This document shows, piece after piece, positions 16,847 to 24,791 of a stretch of 64,000 nucleotides of DNA (its first letter is position 1; every line of letters starts with the position of its first letter). This DNA is from Listeria weihenstephanensis (GTDB lineage: Bacteria > Bacillota > Bacilli > Lactobacillales > Listeriaceae). The notes beneath the pieces were generated by a model, which searched no databases, was not told the origin of the DNA, and worked only from the letters and a program-made list of their open reading frames with translations. The stretch lies in NCBI RefSeq assembly GCF_003534205.1, contig NZ_CP011102.1:756036-820035 (forward strand). Reading direction: 5' to 3'. A program made the translations under genes and the position numbers.

Positions 16847-17333
16847 ATGTTTTTTCACATAGTAAAGAAGAAAGCAGTTTTATTTGATCGGTATATGCGA
16901 GTTTACGCGGACAGCAGGAGGTTGTATTTTATTCAAGTCGGTGGGGATTTTTTATAATCGGCAAGCTTTTGATGCGAGTGTCGGGGCTAATAGCATAGGA
17001 AGCTTATTGTTTTATTTTCCGTATCAACTAGCAAAGAAGAAACAGGCAAGGCGCGTGGAGGAATGTGACGATTTGGCCCGTAAGAAGGCATTCATGACGC
17101 TATTACAGAAACCCGCGAATTTTAAATTAGAGTTAAAAGAAATAGTCAAAATAGAGCTACGGACGAAAAATATTTGGAATCAGTTCTGGTCTAATCACAA
17201 TCGGGTGATTCGCGTGTATATGGCAAACGGTAAGTATTATCGGTTCGAAATTCCATTCGGAGAAACAGTCGAAAATATTGTTTTGCAATTAGAATCTGCG
17301 GGTGTAAAAATCAGCAATAAAATCGAGGAGTGA
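16847..17333 (+). pseudogene. Frameshifted hypothetical gene (T6 homopolymer)
   Basis: ATG 16847, after AGAGGAGA, opens a frame that reads about 36 codons to TAA near 16957. A second frame continues without a start to TGA 17331-17333. Removing one T from the run of six at 16948-16953 joins them into a single protein of about 161 aa: the N-terminal part ends in FIQVGGDF and continues directly as YNRQAFDASVGANSIG. The join is natural, so this is one gene broken by a one-base insertion. It is either a real lesion, slippage-controlled expression, or a sequencing error in a homopolymer. The C-terminal half is basic then mixed, with no recognised domain; the family is unknown to me. Confidence 0.7.
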
Positions 17334-17349
17334 GTGTAACACGGTTACT

Positions 17350-17541
17350 TTGAAACTCATTTTCTATATTATCTGTACGATAGCAGCTGCATCTTTGGCA
17401 TTCTATACTTTTGAAAAGAAGGAATGGAGAAGAGGGCTCCGATATTTAATGGCATTCATAATTTTCGTGATTGGATTAGAGTTATTCCGAGAAGTGAGGT
17501 CCATTATCTTCAATGATTTAGGAGTGAACTGGCCGTCTTGA
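17350..17541 (+). CDS. Small two-helix membrane protein
   Basis: 63 aa from TTG 17350. GAGGAG lies about 20 bases upstream inside the end of the previous gene, so the start is not certain. Two hydrophobic segments (3-20, 32-48) are separated by a charged loop KKEWRRGLR. It closes the three-gene operon that begins at 16654 and precedes a strong terminator. No family was recognised. Confidence 0.5.
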   Translation: MKLIFYIICTIAAASLAFYTFEKKEWRRGLRYLMAFIIFVIGLELFREVRSIIFNDLGVNWPS

Positions 17542-17576
17542 TTGCAGTGGTTGATAGAAAACTAGAAAAGCACTAG

Positions 17577-17623
17577 AAAAAGCGTTGAAAAGACATACAA
17601 ACTGTCTTTTCAACGCTTTTTTT
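17577..17623. terminator. Bidirectional terminator with a 19-bp perfect stem
   Basis: AAAAAGCGTTGAAAAGACA and its exact complement enclose a 7-base loop. It serves the small-protein operon and the convergent padR-type gene. Confidence 0.95.
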
Positions 17624-18168
17624 CATATCTTATCAAACGAACTATGATACAAATCCTCAGCCCAATCGCACCATTCAAGCTCTTGCGTGCAAAGGTCATC
17701 GCGACGCTTCACGATCAAATAGCGTCCAAATGAATTGCGCCATTCTTCTTTTCGAGTCGGGTCTTTCTGCAAAATTTCTAGTTCTGCAAGTTTCGGTTTG
17801 TTAATCGTGGCTCTTTTTTTATAATGTCTGCGGCGATCGTTAAAAAGCTGCACAACAGTGTTTTTATCCATCAAAGCGATCACGTAGATCTTAGCGAGGA
17901 ACTCATCGCGACTAATCGGCTCGGGTGTATCTTCCAAAACCCAGTCGCTCACGGCTTGCACACCTTTATCGGTAAGCGAATAGATTTTTTTCGTCGTATC
18001 TGGATCTGCCTCGAACTGTACGTAGCCTTCTGCCTCCATTTTACCTAGAACCGTATAGATTTGACTGTGATGCGCTTGCCAAAATAGTTCCATATATTGT
18101 TTTAATTCGTAGCCTGTACAGGATTTTCTAGCGAGCATACATAGCAAAACATAACTCAGTGTATTCAA
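17623..18168 (-). CDS. PadR-family transcriptional regulator
   Basis: 181 aa from TTG 18168, which has GGAGGGG (18175-18181) six bases upstream. The longer frame to 18258 has no such site. The N-terminal winged helix (about 4-85) contains the PadR signature around GYELKQYMELFWQAHHSQIYTVLGKMEAEGYV. The C-terminal half (95-180) is the helical dimerisation domain of the long PadR (Vir_C) subfamily. It is divergent from an MFS pump, and a 16-bp palindrome of PadR type covers the -35 of that pump's promoter. Repression of the pump relieved by a small molecule is the natural model. Confidence 0.9.
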   Translation of the reverse strand: MNTLSYVLLCMLARKSCTGYELKQYMELFWQAHHSQIYTVLGKMEAEGYVQFEADPDTTKKIYSLTDKGVQAVSDWVLEDTPEPISRDEFLAKIYVIALMDKNTVVQLFNDRRRHYKKRATINKPKLAELEILQKDPTRKEEWRNSFGRYLIVKRRDDLCTQELEWCDWAEDLYHSSFDKI

Positions 18169-18242
18169 TTTGAACCCCTCCAACGCAACTTTTATTCGTT
18201 TAGTATACCATATCCTATTTAAAAATACATGTAAAAACAAAC

Positions 18243-18258
18243 ATGTCAATATTGACAT
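18243..18258. promoter_or_regulatory. PadR-type operator palindrome
   Basis: ATGTCAATATTGACAT is a perfect 16-bp palindrome with the ATGT-N8-ACAT spacing known for PadR operators. It overlaps the -35 hexamer of the MFS promoter, so binding would block RNA polymerase. A further TATGTCA follows at 18265-18271. Confidence 0.7.
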
Positions 18259-18281
18259 AAAAGCTATGTCAGGAGTATAAT
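18253..18281 (+). promoter_or_regulatory. Consensus SigA promoter of the MFS gene
   Basis: TTGACA (18253-18258), 17 bases, TATAAT (18276-18281): a perfect consensus promoter. Such strength makes sense for a gene kept off by the overlapping operator. Confidence 0.85.
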
Positions 18282-18316
18282 CAAAATAAGGTAATAAACA
18301 AACAGGAGTGGTAGAC

Positions 18317-19516
18317 GTGGTAGAAGGAAAAGTACTAGAAAATAAAGAAGAAGGCGTTTTAAAAAGTTTGCTGCATCAGCCAAAATCGGCTTTAGCAGTA
18401 GCTTTTTCATGTGTTGTCGCTTTTATGGGCATTGGTTTAGTAGATCCGATATTAAAATCAATTTCGGAACAACTGCATGCAACACCAGCGCAAACATCAT
18501 TATTATTTACGAGTTATATGTTAGTAACGGGGGTTGTGATGCTATTTACAGGCTTTATATCTAGTCGAATCGGAGCCAAAATGACATTGCTCATCGGACT
18601 TATTATTATTATTATTTTTGCATCACTCGGCGGACTATCACAATCTGTTGGACAATTAGTTGGCTTGCGGGCAGGCTGGGGGCTAGGAAACGCGCTCTTT
18701 ATTTCAACAGCACTGGCAACAATTATCGCTGTTAGTTCTGGCGCAACGGAAAAAGCGATTATCATGTACGAAGCAGCAATGGGACTTGGAATGTCAGTCG
18801 GACCACTTGTTGGCGGAGTTCTTGGTAGCATCACTTGGCGCGCGCCATTTTTCGGGGTAGCAGTTTTAATGGCAGTTGGATTTGTAGCGATCATCATGTT
18901 GCTAGATCCAATTCCCAAACCAAAAGTGAAATCGAAATTCTGGGGTTCATTGACAGCCCTCCGTCATAAAGGGTTACTTGTCACAGGTTTAACAGCACTT
19001 TTTTACAACTTCGGATTTTTCACATTACTCGCATATTCGCCATTCTTAATGGTAGGATATAGCGCGATTCAAGTCGGACTCGTGTTCTTCGGTTGGGGCT
19101 TAATGCTTGCGATTTCGTCTGTTTTTGTAGCGCCGCGATTGGAAGAAATGTGGGGTACGAAACTTGTAATGATGGGAGCTTTGGCGTTTTTCGCGATTGT
19201 GTTGATCATTATGGGCATTGGCGCAAATCACAGTACGATCATATCGGTTTGCATCGTGATAGCAGGCTTTTTCCAAGGGATCAATAACACGCTAATCACA
19301 TCGGCGGTGATGGTCGTTTCACCAGTAGAACGCGCGACAGCCTCATCAGCATACAGTTTCATCCGCTTCACAGGTGGTGCCATCGCGCCTTGGCTTGCTG
19401 GTAGTTTGGCCGTTTGGTTCAACCCACATGTGACGTTTTATGTAGCAGGATTAGCAGTACTTATCGGAATTATGATTTTGCTCGTAGGAAGAAAAGCATT
19501 GACAGCACTTGATTAA
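18317..19516 (+). CDS. MFS efflux-type transporter
   Basis: 399 aa, 12 predicted helices with a loop after helix 6 (about residues 200-215, PKPKVKSKF). The N-terminal half contains the antiporter-like patterns GFISSRIGAK between helices 2 and 3 and EAAMGLGMSVGPLVGG in helix 5, typical of drug-proton antiporters. GTG 18317 is preferred because AGGAG (18304-18308) lies eight bases upstream; the GTG at 18308 overlaps that site. The gene is controlled by the divergent PadR regulator and is followed after 14 bases by a universal stress protein gene. Confidence 0.9.
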   Translation: MVEGKVLENKEEGVLKSLLHQPKSALAVAFSCVVAFMGIGLVDPILKSISEQLHATPAQTSLLFTSYMLVTGVVMLFTGFISSRIGAKMTLLIGLIIIIIFASLGGLSQSVGQLVGLRAGWGLGNALFISTALATIIAVSSGATEKAIIMYEAAMGLGMSVGPLVGGVLGSITWRAPFFGVAVLMAVGFVAIIMLLDPIPKPKVKSKFWGSLTALRHKGLLVTGLTALFYNFGFFTLLAYSPFLMVGYSAIQVGLVFFGWGLMLAISSVFVAPRLEEMWGTKLVMMGALAFFAIVLIIMGIGANHSTIISVCIVIAGFFQGINNTLITSAVMVVSPVERATASSAYSFIRFTGGAIAPWLAGSLAVWFNPHVTFYVAGLAVLIGIMILLVGRKALTALD

Positions 19517-19530
19517 ATGGAGGTATTAGC

Positions 19531-19950
19531 ATGAAATTAGCCGTATTAATTGCAGACGATCAACTATCAAAAAAAATCTTGAGAAAAACATTGGAACTAT
19601 GTCAAGCACTCGCAGAGCCACCGGAAATCACGCTCATACATGTGATCAATGCCAAAGCAATTGCCGAGGACATTGAGGTTGGCGTTAATGTGGAAGAAAA
19701 TTTAGCGACAGATGCACAGAAAATGCTTGCTGAAAAAGGTTCGGTGCTAAACGAAGCAGATTTGGTATATGGAACAGTTATTCTAAATGGTTTCCCAGCA
19801 AAAGAAGTGACAAAATATGCGGCGGATTCTGAGATTGACATGTTGATTATGGGACATCACGATTTATCGCTCGTTCAAAAAGTGACGATCGGAAGCGTAG
19901 CAAAAAAAGTGATAGAGCACGCCGAGTGTCCCGTATTATTAATTAAATAA
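19531..19950 (+). CDS. Universal stress protein, UspA family
   Basis: 139 aa single Usp domain. The N-terminal strand KLAVLIADD and the C-terminal ATP-binding type motif GHHDLSLVQKVTIGSVAKKVIEHAECPVLLIK (G-x9-G-S-x-A/S type) are visible. It is a cytosolic alpha/beta nucleotide-binding protein and is likely co-transcribed with the upstream MFS gene. The exact role is unknown. It is followed by a terminator that isolates it from the PTS operon. Confidence 0.9.
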   Translation: MKLAVLIADDQLSKKILRKTLELCQALAEPPEITLIHVINAKAIAEDIEVGVNVEENLATDAQKMLAEKGSVLNEADLVYGTVILNGFPAKEVTKYAADSEIDMLIMGHHDLSLVQKVTIGSVAKKVIEHAECPVLLIK

Positions 19951-19955
19951 CACAA

Positions 19956-20004
19956 AAGAAGTACTGCAAACGGCTGTTCAAGCGGGTTTGTAGTACTTTT
20001 TTGT
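19956..20004 (+). terminator. Terminator after the usp gene
   Basis: AAAGAAGTACT with CAAAC extends to GTTTG and AGTACTTTTTT around a loop of about 12 bases, with one bulge. Confidence 0.8.
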
Positions 20005-20031
20005 GGATGAATACAATATTGGATTACGACA

Positions 20032-20149
20032 ATACACTAAGTCGAGGTGTGAAAATAGGCCGTATCAAAAGGTAATACACTAAGAGTATCTGTATTGGTG
20101 TGATTGTTTTTAACGTTGGTAAATAGGCGTTTTTAGATTGATACACTAA
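20032..20149. promoter_or_regulatory. Three ATACACTAA repeats upstream of the sigma-54 promoter
   Basis: Exact copies of ATACACTAA lie at 20032-20040, 20075-20083 and 20141-20149. The last two are each preceded by AAATAGGC at 20-22 bases (20053-20060 and 20121-20128). They sit in the position of upstream activator sites for the sigma-54 enhancer protein of this operon (ManR in Listeria). That they bind ManR is inference. Confidence 0.5.
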
Positions 20150-20151
20150 AG

Positions 20152-20167
20152 TTGGCACGGAAATTGC
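20152..20167 (+). promoter_or_regulatory. Sigma-54 (-24/-12) promoter of the mannose PTS operon
   Basis: TTGGCACGGAAATTGC matches the sigma-54 consensus TTGGCAC-N5-TTGC exactly. The mpt operon of Listeria is known to depend on SigL and ManR. The first gene begins 46 bases downstream with an AGGAGG site. Confidence 0.92.
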
Positions 20168-20213
20168 TATATTACTAAGTGGAGTTAAATTTAATTATGT
20201 AGGAGGGAAACAG

Positions 20214-21197
20214 ATGGTAGGAATTATCCTCGCAACACATGGTGAATTTGCTGAAGGTATCTTGCAATCCGGAACAATGATATTCGGTGAACAAGAAAAC
20301 GTAAAAGCAATCACTCTGATGCCAAGCGAAGGCCCTGATGATGTGAAGGCGAAAATGCAAGAAGCTATTGCGTCATTTGATAACCAAGATGAAGTACTAT
20401 TCTTGGTCGATCTATGGGGAGGAACACCATTCAACCAAGCAAACGGTTTATTCGAAGACCACAAAGATAAGTGGGCGATCGTAGCTGGACTAAATTTGCC
20501 AATGTTGATTGAAGCGTTCTCATCACGTTTTACAATGAATTCTGCACATGAAATTGCAGCAAGCATTATGGGACCTGCGAAAGAGGGCGTCCGCGCTAAA
20601 CCAGAAGAATTGCAACCACAAGAAGTAGTGGCAGAACAAGCTACGTCACAAGAAACACTTGCTCCAAACACAGTTGTTGGTGACGGCAAAATCAAATTTG
20701 TTTTAGTACGTGTAGATTCTCGTTTATTACACGGTCAAGTAGCAACGGCATGGACAAAATCAACTAATCCAAGTCGGATTATCGTTGTTTCTGACGCGGT
20801 CTCCAAAGATGATCTTCGCAAAAAATTAATCGAACAAGCAGCACCACCAGGCGTTAAAGCCAATGTTATTCCAGTCGAGAAAATGATTGAGATTTCAAAA
20901 GACACTCGTTTTGGAAATACAAAAGCGCTTCTATTATTCGAAAACCCACAAGATGTTCTCCGTGCTGTAGAAGGCGGCGTTGATATCGAACAAGTGAATG
21001 TCGGTTCCATGGCTCACTCAGTCGGTAAAGCAGTTGTAAGTAAAGTACTTGCAATGGGTCCAGATGACGTAAAAGCATTTGAAGAATTAAAAGCAAAAGG
21101 TATCAAATTTGACGTTCGTAAAGTTCCAAATGATTCAAGCGCGAACATGGATGAGATTCTTAAAAAAGCAAAATCGGAGTTAAGTGCACAGAAATAA
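20214..21197 (+). CDS. mptA: PTS mannose/glucose transporter subunit IIAB
   Basis: Cytosolic phosphotransfer protein, 327 aa. The IIA domain (1-125) has the phospho-accepting His9 in ATHGEFAEG. A linker rich in Pro, Glu and Gln (126-157) leads to the IIB domain (160-327) with His173 in VDSRLLHGQV. Phosphate passes from HPr to IIA, then IIB, then the sugar carried by IIC-IID. It is the first gene of the IIAB-IIC-IID operon behind a sigma-54 promoter, as in Listeria mptACD, where it is the main glucose uptake system and the receptor for class IIa bacteriocins. Confidence 0.95.
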   Translation: MVGIILATHGEFAEGILQSGTMIFGEQENVKAITLMPSEGPDDVKAKMQEAIASFDNQDEVLFLVDLWGGTPFNQANGLFEDHKDKWAIVAGLNLPMLIEAFSSRFTMNSAHEIAASIMGPAKEGVRAKPEELQPQEVVAEQATSQETLAPNTVVGDGKIKFVLVRVDSRLLHGQVATAWTKSTNPSRIIVVSDAVSKDDLRKKLIEQAAPPGVKANVIPVEKMIEISKDTRFGNTKALLLFENPQDVLRAVEGGVDIEQVNVGSMAHSVGKAVVSKVLAMGPDDVKAFEELKAKGIKFDVRKVPNDSSANMDEILKKAKSELSAQK

Positions 21198-21218
21198 AAT
21201 TAAAATGGGAGGTTTATT

Positions 21219-22025
21219 ATGTCTGTAATAGCAATTATTTTAGTAATACTTATTGCCTTTCTAGCTGGTATTGAAGGAATTCTAGATGAATTTCAATTCC
21301 ATCAGCCGCTAGTAGCATGTACATTAATCGGTCTAGTAACAGGTAACTTAACAGCATGTATTATCCTTGGCGGAACACTTCAAATGATCGCACTTGGTTG
21401 GGCGAATATTGGAGCAGCCGTAGCACCAGATGCAGCACTTGCATCTATCGCATCAGCAATTATTTTAGTATTAGGTGGACAAGGCGTTGCGGGTATTCCG
21501 TCTGCGATTGCCATTGCAATTCCACTTGCAGTAGCAGGACTTTTCTTAACAATGATCGTTCGTACATTGGCAGTTCCAATCGTGCATTTAATGGATAGAG
21601 CGGCAGCCAAGGGAAGCTTCAGAGAACTTGAGTGGTTGCATATTGGTGCAATCTGTATGCAAGGTCTTCGTATCGCGATTCCAGCAGCAGCACTTTTATT
21701 TATTCCAGCACAAACAGTTCAATCTTTCTTAGAATCAATGCCAGCTTGGTTGACTGACGGTATGGCTATTGGTGGGGGAATGGTAGTAGCAGTAGGTTAT
21801 GCACTCGTTATCAACATGATGGCAACAAAAGAAGTATGGCCATTTTTCATCATCGGTTTTGTCGTAGCAGCAATTTCACAATTAACACTTATTGCACTAG
21901 GGGCTCTAGGTGTCGCGTTAGCACTTATTTACCTTAACCTTTCTAAAATGGGTGGCGGTAATTCAAACGGTGGTGGCGGAGGTAACTCTAAAGATCCGCT
22001 TGGCGACATCCTAAACGACTATTAA
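21219..22025 (+). CDS. mptC: PTS mannose/glucose transporter subunit IIC
   Basis: 268 aa integral membrane protein of the Man family IIC type with about seven to nine helices. Typical stretches are LIGLVTGNLTACIILGGTLQMIALGWANIGAAVAPDAALAS (residues about 36-76) and a Gly/Asn-rich cytosolic tail GGGNSNGGGGGNSKDPLGD. With IID it forms the sugar channel. Twenty-one bases separate it from mptA, with GGGAGG as ribosome binding site. In other Firmicutes the extracellular loops of IIC and IID are the docking site of pediocin-like bacteriocins. Confidence 0.95.
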   Translation: MSVIAIILVILIAFLAGIEGILDEFQFHQPLVACTLIGLVTGNLTACIILGGTLQMIALGWANIGAAVAPDAALASIASAIILVLGGQGVAGIPSAIAIAIPLAVAGLFLTMIVRTLAVPIVHLMDRAAAKGSFRELEWLHIGAICMQGLRIAIPAAALLFIPAQTVQSFLESMPAWLTDGMAIGGGMVVAVGYALVINMMATKEVWPFFIIGFVVAAISQLTLIALGALGVALALIYLNLSKMGGGNSNGGGGGNSKDPLGDILNDY

Positions 22026-22049
22026 ACTGAAAAAAAGGAGGAGAAAAGA

Positions 22050-22967
22050 ATGGCAGAAGCAGAAAAAATCGTATTAACGAAAAAAGATCGTCTAAGCGTT
22101 GCATGGCGCTCAACGTTCATTCAAGGTTCTTGGAACTATGAACGTATGCAAAATGGCGGCTGGGCTTTCTCAATGATTCCAGCAATTAAAAAATTATATA
22201 AATCAAAAGAAGACCGTTCAGCGGCGATGAAACGTCACTTGGAATTCTTTAATACACATCCATATGTAGCATCACCAATTCTTGGAGTAACACTTGCACT
22301 GGAAGAAGAACGTGCAAATGGTGCGCCAGTTGATGACGTAGCAATCCAAGGGGTTAAGGTTGGTATGATGGGACCTTTAGCTGGTATCGGTGACCCGGTA
22401 TTCTGGTTCACAATTCGTCCAATGCTAGGTGCACTAGGAGCTTCTCTTGCAATCAGCGGGAATATCCTTGGCCCAATCATTTTCTTCGTAGCTTGGAACA
22501 TTATTCGTTGGGGCTTCATGTGGTATACACAAGAATTTGGCTACAAAGCCGGTTCTAAAATTACAGACGATCTTTCTGGTGGTATCTTGCAAGACATTAC
22601 AAAAGGTGCCTCCATACTCGGGATGTTCGTACTCGCCGCCTTGGTTCAGAGGTGGGTATCCATTCAGTTTGCGCCTATAATATCCAAGGTTAAATTAGAT
22701 GAAGGTGCCTATATCGATTGGGACAAACTTCCAAAAGGCGCTGAAGGTATCAAAACAGCACTAGAACAACAAAATGCAGGTTTAGCACTTTCTGAAATAA
22801 AAGTAACGACTTTACAACAAAACTTGGACAACTTAATTCCAGGACTTGCAGCATTGCTACTTACATTCTTCTGTATGTGGTTGCTTAAGAAAAAAATCAG
22901 TCCAATCATCATCATTCTAGGACTATTCGTAGTTGGTGTAGTTGGTCACCTAATCGGACTTCTGTAA
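22050..22967 (+). CDS. mptD: PTS mannose/glucose transporter subunit IID
   Basis: 305 aa. The long soluble N-terminal part (LSVAWRSTFIQGSWNYERMQ, about 11-35) is the IID signature. GVKVGMMGPLAGIGDPVFWFTIRP (about 103-127) is conserved. Membrane helices are concentrated at about 125-165, 180-205 and 265-305. The stretch about 210-260 includes the extracellular loop that varies between species. It follows mptC by 24 bases with AAAGGAGGAG. A terminator after it separates the DUF956 gene. Confidence 0.95.
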   Translation: MAEAEKIVLTKKDRLSVAWRSTFIQGSWNYERMQNGGWAFSMIPAIKKLYKSKEDRSAAMKRHLEFFNTHPYVASPILGVTLALEEERANGAPVDDVAIQGVKVGMMGPLAGIGDPVFWFTIRPMLGALGASLAISGNILGPIIFFVAWNIIRWGFMWYTQEFGYKAGSKITDDLSGGILQDITKGASILGMFVLAALVQRWVSIQFAPIISKVKLDEGAYIDWDKLPKGAEGIKTALEQQNAGLALSEIKVTTLQQNLDNLIPGLAALLLTFFCMWLLKKKISPIIIILGLFVVGVVGHLIGLL

Positions 22968-22982
22968 AAATATAAGCCGATA

Positions 22983-23019
22983 AAAAAGAGGCTGGTGCAA
23001 TTTTGCTAGCCTCTTTTTA
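22983..23019 (+). terminator. Terminator of the mpt operon
   Basis: AAAAAGAGGCT pairs with AGCCTCTTTTT; the inner stem GCAA/TTGC is interrupted by one mismatch. Confidence 0.85.
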
Positions 23020-23048
23020 TTGGTATATTGGTCAAAAAAACGTATAAT
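23020..23048 (+). promoter_or_regulatory. Probable SigA promoter of the DUF956 gene
   Basis: TTGGTA (23020-23025), 17 bases, TATAAT (23043-23048), directly behind the mpt terminator. The DUF956 gene can therefore be transcribed independently of the sigma-54 operon. Confidence 0.6.
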
Positions 23049-23086
23049 GAAATAAAATAGGTGAAAAAGAAATGGAGCGAATGTAG

Positions 23087-23479
23087 TTGGTTGTTCAATC
23101 ACTAAACACAAAGGTAGACATGAAAATAGATGCGACTGCTTTTACAGGGCTTACAGATTACGGCGAAATAATGATTGGCGATAAGGGGTTTGAATTTTAT
23201 AACTCGCGCGATGCCCGTAAATTTATCCAAATTCCGTGGGAAGAAGTCGATCAAGTCATCGTTTCTGTGATGCTAAAAGGTAAGTGGATTCCGCGTTATG
23301 CGATTAAAACGAAGCGTAATGGTACCTTTACTTTTGCCTCAAAAAGACCAAAAGAAGTACTCCGAGCGGTTAGGGTTTATGTAGATCCAGCTAATATGGT
23401 TAGCTCTATCAGCTTTATGGACGTTATGAAGCACTCGTTTAAGTCGATATTTACGAGGAAGAAGAAGAAAAAGAAATGA
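23087..23479 (+). CDS. manO: DUF956 (ManO-like) protein of the mannose PTS locus
   Basis: 130 aa cytosolic protein of the DUF956 family, which is almost always encoded beside Man-type PTS genes and was named ManO. It begins at TTG 23087 with GGAG about 10 bases upstream. Recognisable stretches are GEIMIGDKGFEFYNSRDARKFIQIPWEEVDQV and the Lys-rich C-terminal tail (TRKKKKKK). A regulatory role on PTS expression has been proposed for the family; nothing in the sequence shows a DNA-binding motif. Confidence 0.82.
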   Translation: MVVQSLNTKVDMKIDATAFTGLTDYGEIMIGDKGFEFYNSRDARKFIQIPWEEVDQVIVSVMLKGKWIPRYAIKTKRNGTFTFASKRPKEVLRAVRVYVDPANMVSSISFMDVMKHSFKSIFTRKKKKKK

Positions 23480-23506
23480 GTAGCCATGCGCGTATAATAT
23501 CCGTAT

Positions 23507-23553
23507 AAAAAGCACTATAAACCATTCTCTATCAATGGCTTATAGTGCTTTTT
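23507..23553. terminator. Bidirectional terminator after manO
   Basis: AAAAAGCACTATAA and its complement enclose an inner CCAT/ATGG stem, with A- and T-runs on the two sides. It serves manO and the convergent esterase gene. Confidence 0.9.
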
Positions 23554-23604
23554 AGCATGGCGACAGACACTGAGGCATAGCGGGAGCATCATGTAAAGTG
23601 GCTT

Positions 23605-24456
23605 TTATTCATCTTCTAATTCACGTAAGAAACTAATGGCTTGTTTGTAAGCTGGCATGCCGTCGTCTGTATTTTTATCGAAATCATGTTCCAAGTTTTG
23701 AACGGTGAAAAGTTTATTTTGAAAAGTAGTCTGGGCGATTTTTTCTGCTTCGCTGTATGGGACGTCGTTGTCTGTAGTGCTATGCGCGATGAATATGGGT
23801 GGTAAGAAGCTGAAATCACGCATATCTTCAAGGGAGAATGGGTCTAAATCGGTGTCTGTGTGTGGACCGAATATCTCATTAAGCCACTTCCCAGTTTGAC
23901 GGCAGTAAATATAGAGAGCATAGCGTTTTTCGATGAAGCCTTCGGTAAGTTCTGAGTTGCCAGTCAGAGCTTCTTTAAAATCCTCGGGAATCGTTGGTAG
24001 TTTTGCATAATGCGGGCTCGGGTTTTGGTACCAGGAGCCAGTGATGGAAGCATAGCCGTAGAAGGATAAAACAGCGGCGGCGCTTGGAAGTGTCGCGTCA
24101 GCAGCGGCTTGGAGCGCTAGATAGGCGCCAGCGGAACGGCCGAACAGGATAAAGGCACTAGGAACACCGAACTCAGCGCGGGCGTTTGCTTCAAACCAAG
24201 AAATCGCATCCTGTACATCTTCGTAAATCGCTGAGAGCTTTGTTTCAGGTGCAAGCCGATAATCAACGGCGAAAAAATGATAGCCAGCCTCCAGAAAAAG
24301 ATCGCGATAGACCTCGGGCAAGTCGTTACGCAGGCCCCAAATCAAGCCGCCACCATGAAAATAAATAATGGTTTTAGATGCGTCAGGGCGCGTGCTTCGG
24401 TAGAAATCGCCTTTGAGATCTAAGCCGTTTTTATGGGCAAAAGTGATAGTTTGCAA
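23605..24456 (-). CDS. Alpha/beta hydrolase (esterase/lipase family)
   Basis: 283 aa. HGGGLIWG (about residue 34) is the oxyanion-hole motif of the hormone-sensitive lipase group, and FGRSAGAYLALQ (about 108-119) carries the nucleophile Ser in G-x-S-x-G. The acid and His lie in the C-terminal part: a D in HSTTDNDVPYSEA and His in NLEHDFDKNTDDG. It is likely a cytosolic esterase of unknown substrate. It is a monocistronic gene between the PTS locus and the allantoate cluster, divergent from allC. There is no signal peptide. Confidence 0.85.
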   Translation of the reverse strand: MQTITFAHKNGLDLKGDFYRSTRPDASKTIIYFHGGGLIWGLRNDLPEVYRDLFLEAGYHFFAVDYRLAPETKLSAIYEDVQDAISWFEANARAEFGVPSAFILFGRSAGAYLALQAAADATLPSAAAVLSFYGYASITGSWYQNPSPHYAKLPTIPEDFKEALTGNSELTEGFIEKRYALYIYCRQTGKWLNEIFGPHTDTDLDPFSLEDMRDFSFLPPIFIAHSTTDNDVPYSEAEKIAQTTFQNKLFTVQNLEHDFDKNTDDGMPAYKQAISFLRELEDE

Positions 24457-24593
24457 GTGGATTCATCTCCTTATGTATTGATGGAGAAATCGTAACATAG
24501 TAGCGGTGAAATCACAATGAAAAGATGTGCGCGAAGAAATAGTAGGTTGGTCATCGGTAAATCACGCATGAAATACTGGTACTCTGGGCTTTG

Positions 24594-24622
24594 TTACGAT
24601 ACAATTTATGAATCATTATAAT
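24594..24622 (+). promoter_or_regulatory. Possible promoter of the allantoate cluster
   Basis: TATAAT (24617-24622) with a poor -35 TTACGA (24594-24599) at 17 bases. The weak -35 and the surrounding TGTTAC/GTAACA dyad would fit an activated or repressed promoter. Confidence 0.35.
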
Positions 24623-24710
24623 CATTAGTAACAATTTCGGGGCGTCAATTAGCCACAATGAACAAAAGGTGTACAAGGTTTTTATCGCTTTTAAACGATG
24701 CTTTCATAAC

Positions 24711-24724
24711 TTAAAACGCTTACA
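24711..24724. promoter_or_regulatory. cre-like site upstream of allC
   Basis: TTAAAACGCTTACA differs from the B. subtilis cre pattern TGWAARCGYTWNCW only at position 2. Located downstream of the possible promoter, it would act as a CcpA roadblock. This is inference from a motif only. Confidence 0.35.
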
Positions 24725-24791
24725 CTTTAATAGTAGCGAAGAGTATAGAAATGAAATTCAGAGGAACAAGACGAAAGGTGGACTTTTAACG

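Larger units (their letters stand above)
24457..24791. other. Leader and control region of the allantoate cluster
   Basis: 335 bases without a supported gene. It holds a possible promoter (24594-24622) flanked by a TGTTAC/GTAACA dyad (24592-24597 and 24628-24633) that surrounds the -10, a cre-like site (24711-24724) and the AAGGTGG site before allC. No regulator gene lies in the cluster, so the controlling protein must act from elsewhere. Confidence 0.4.
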
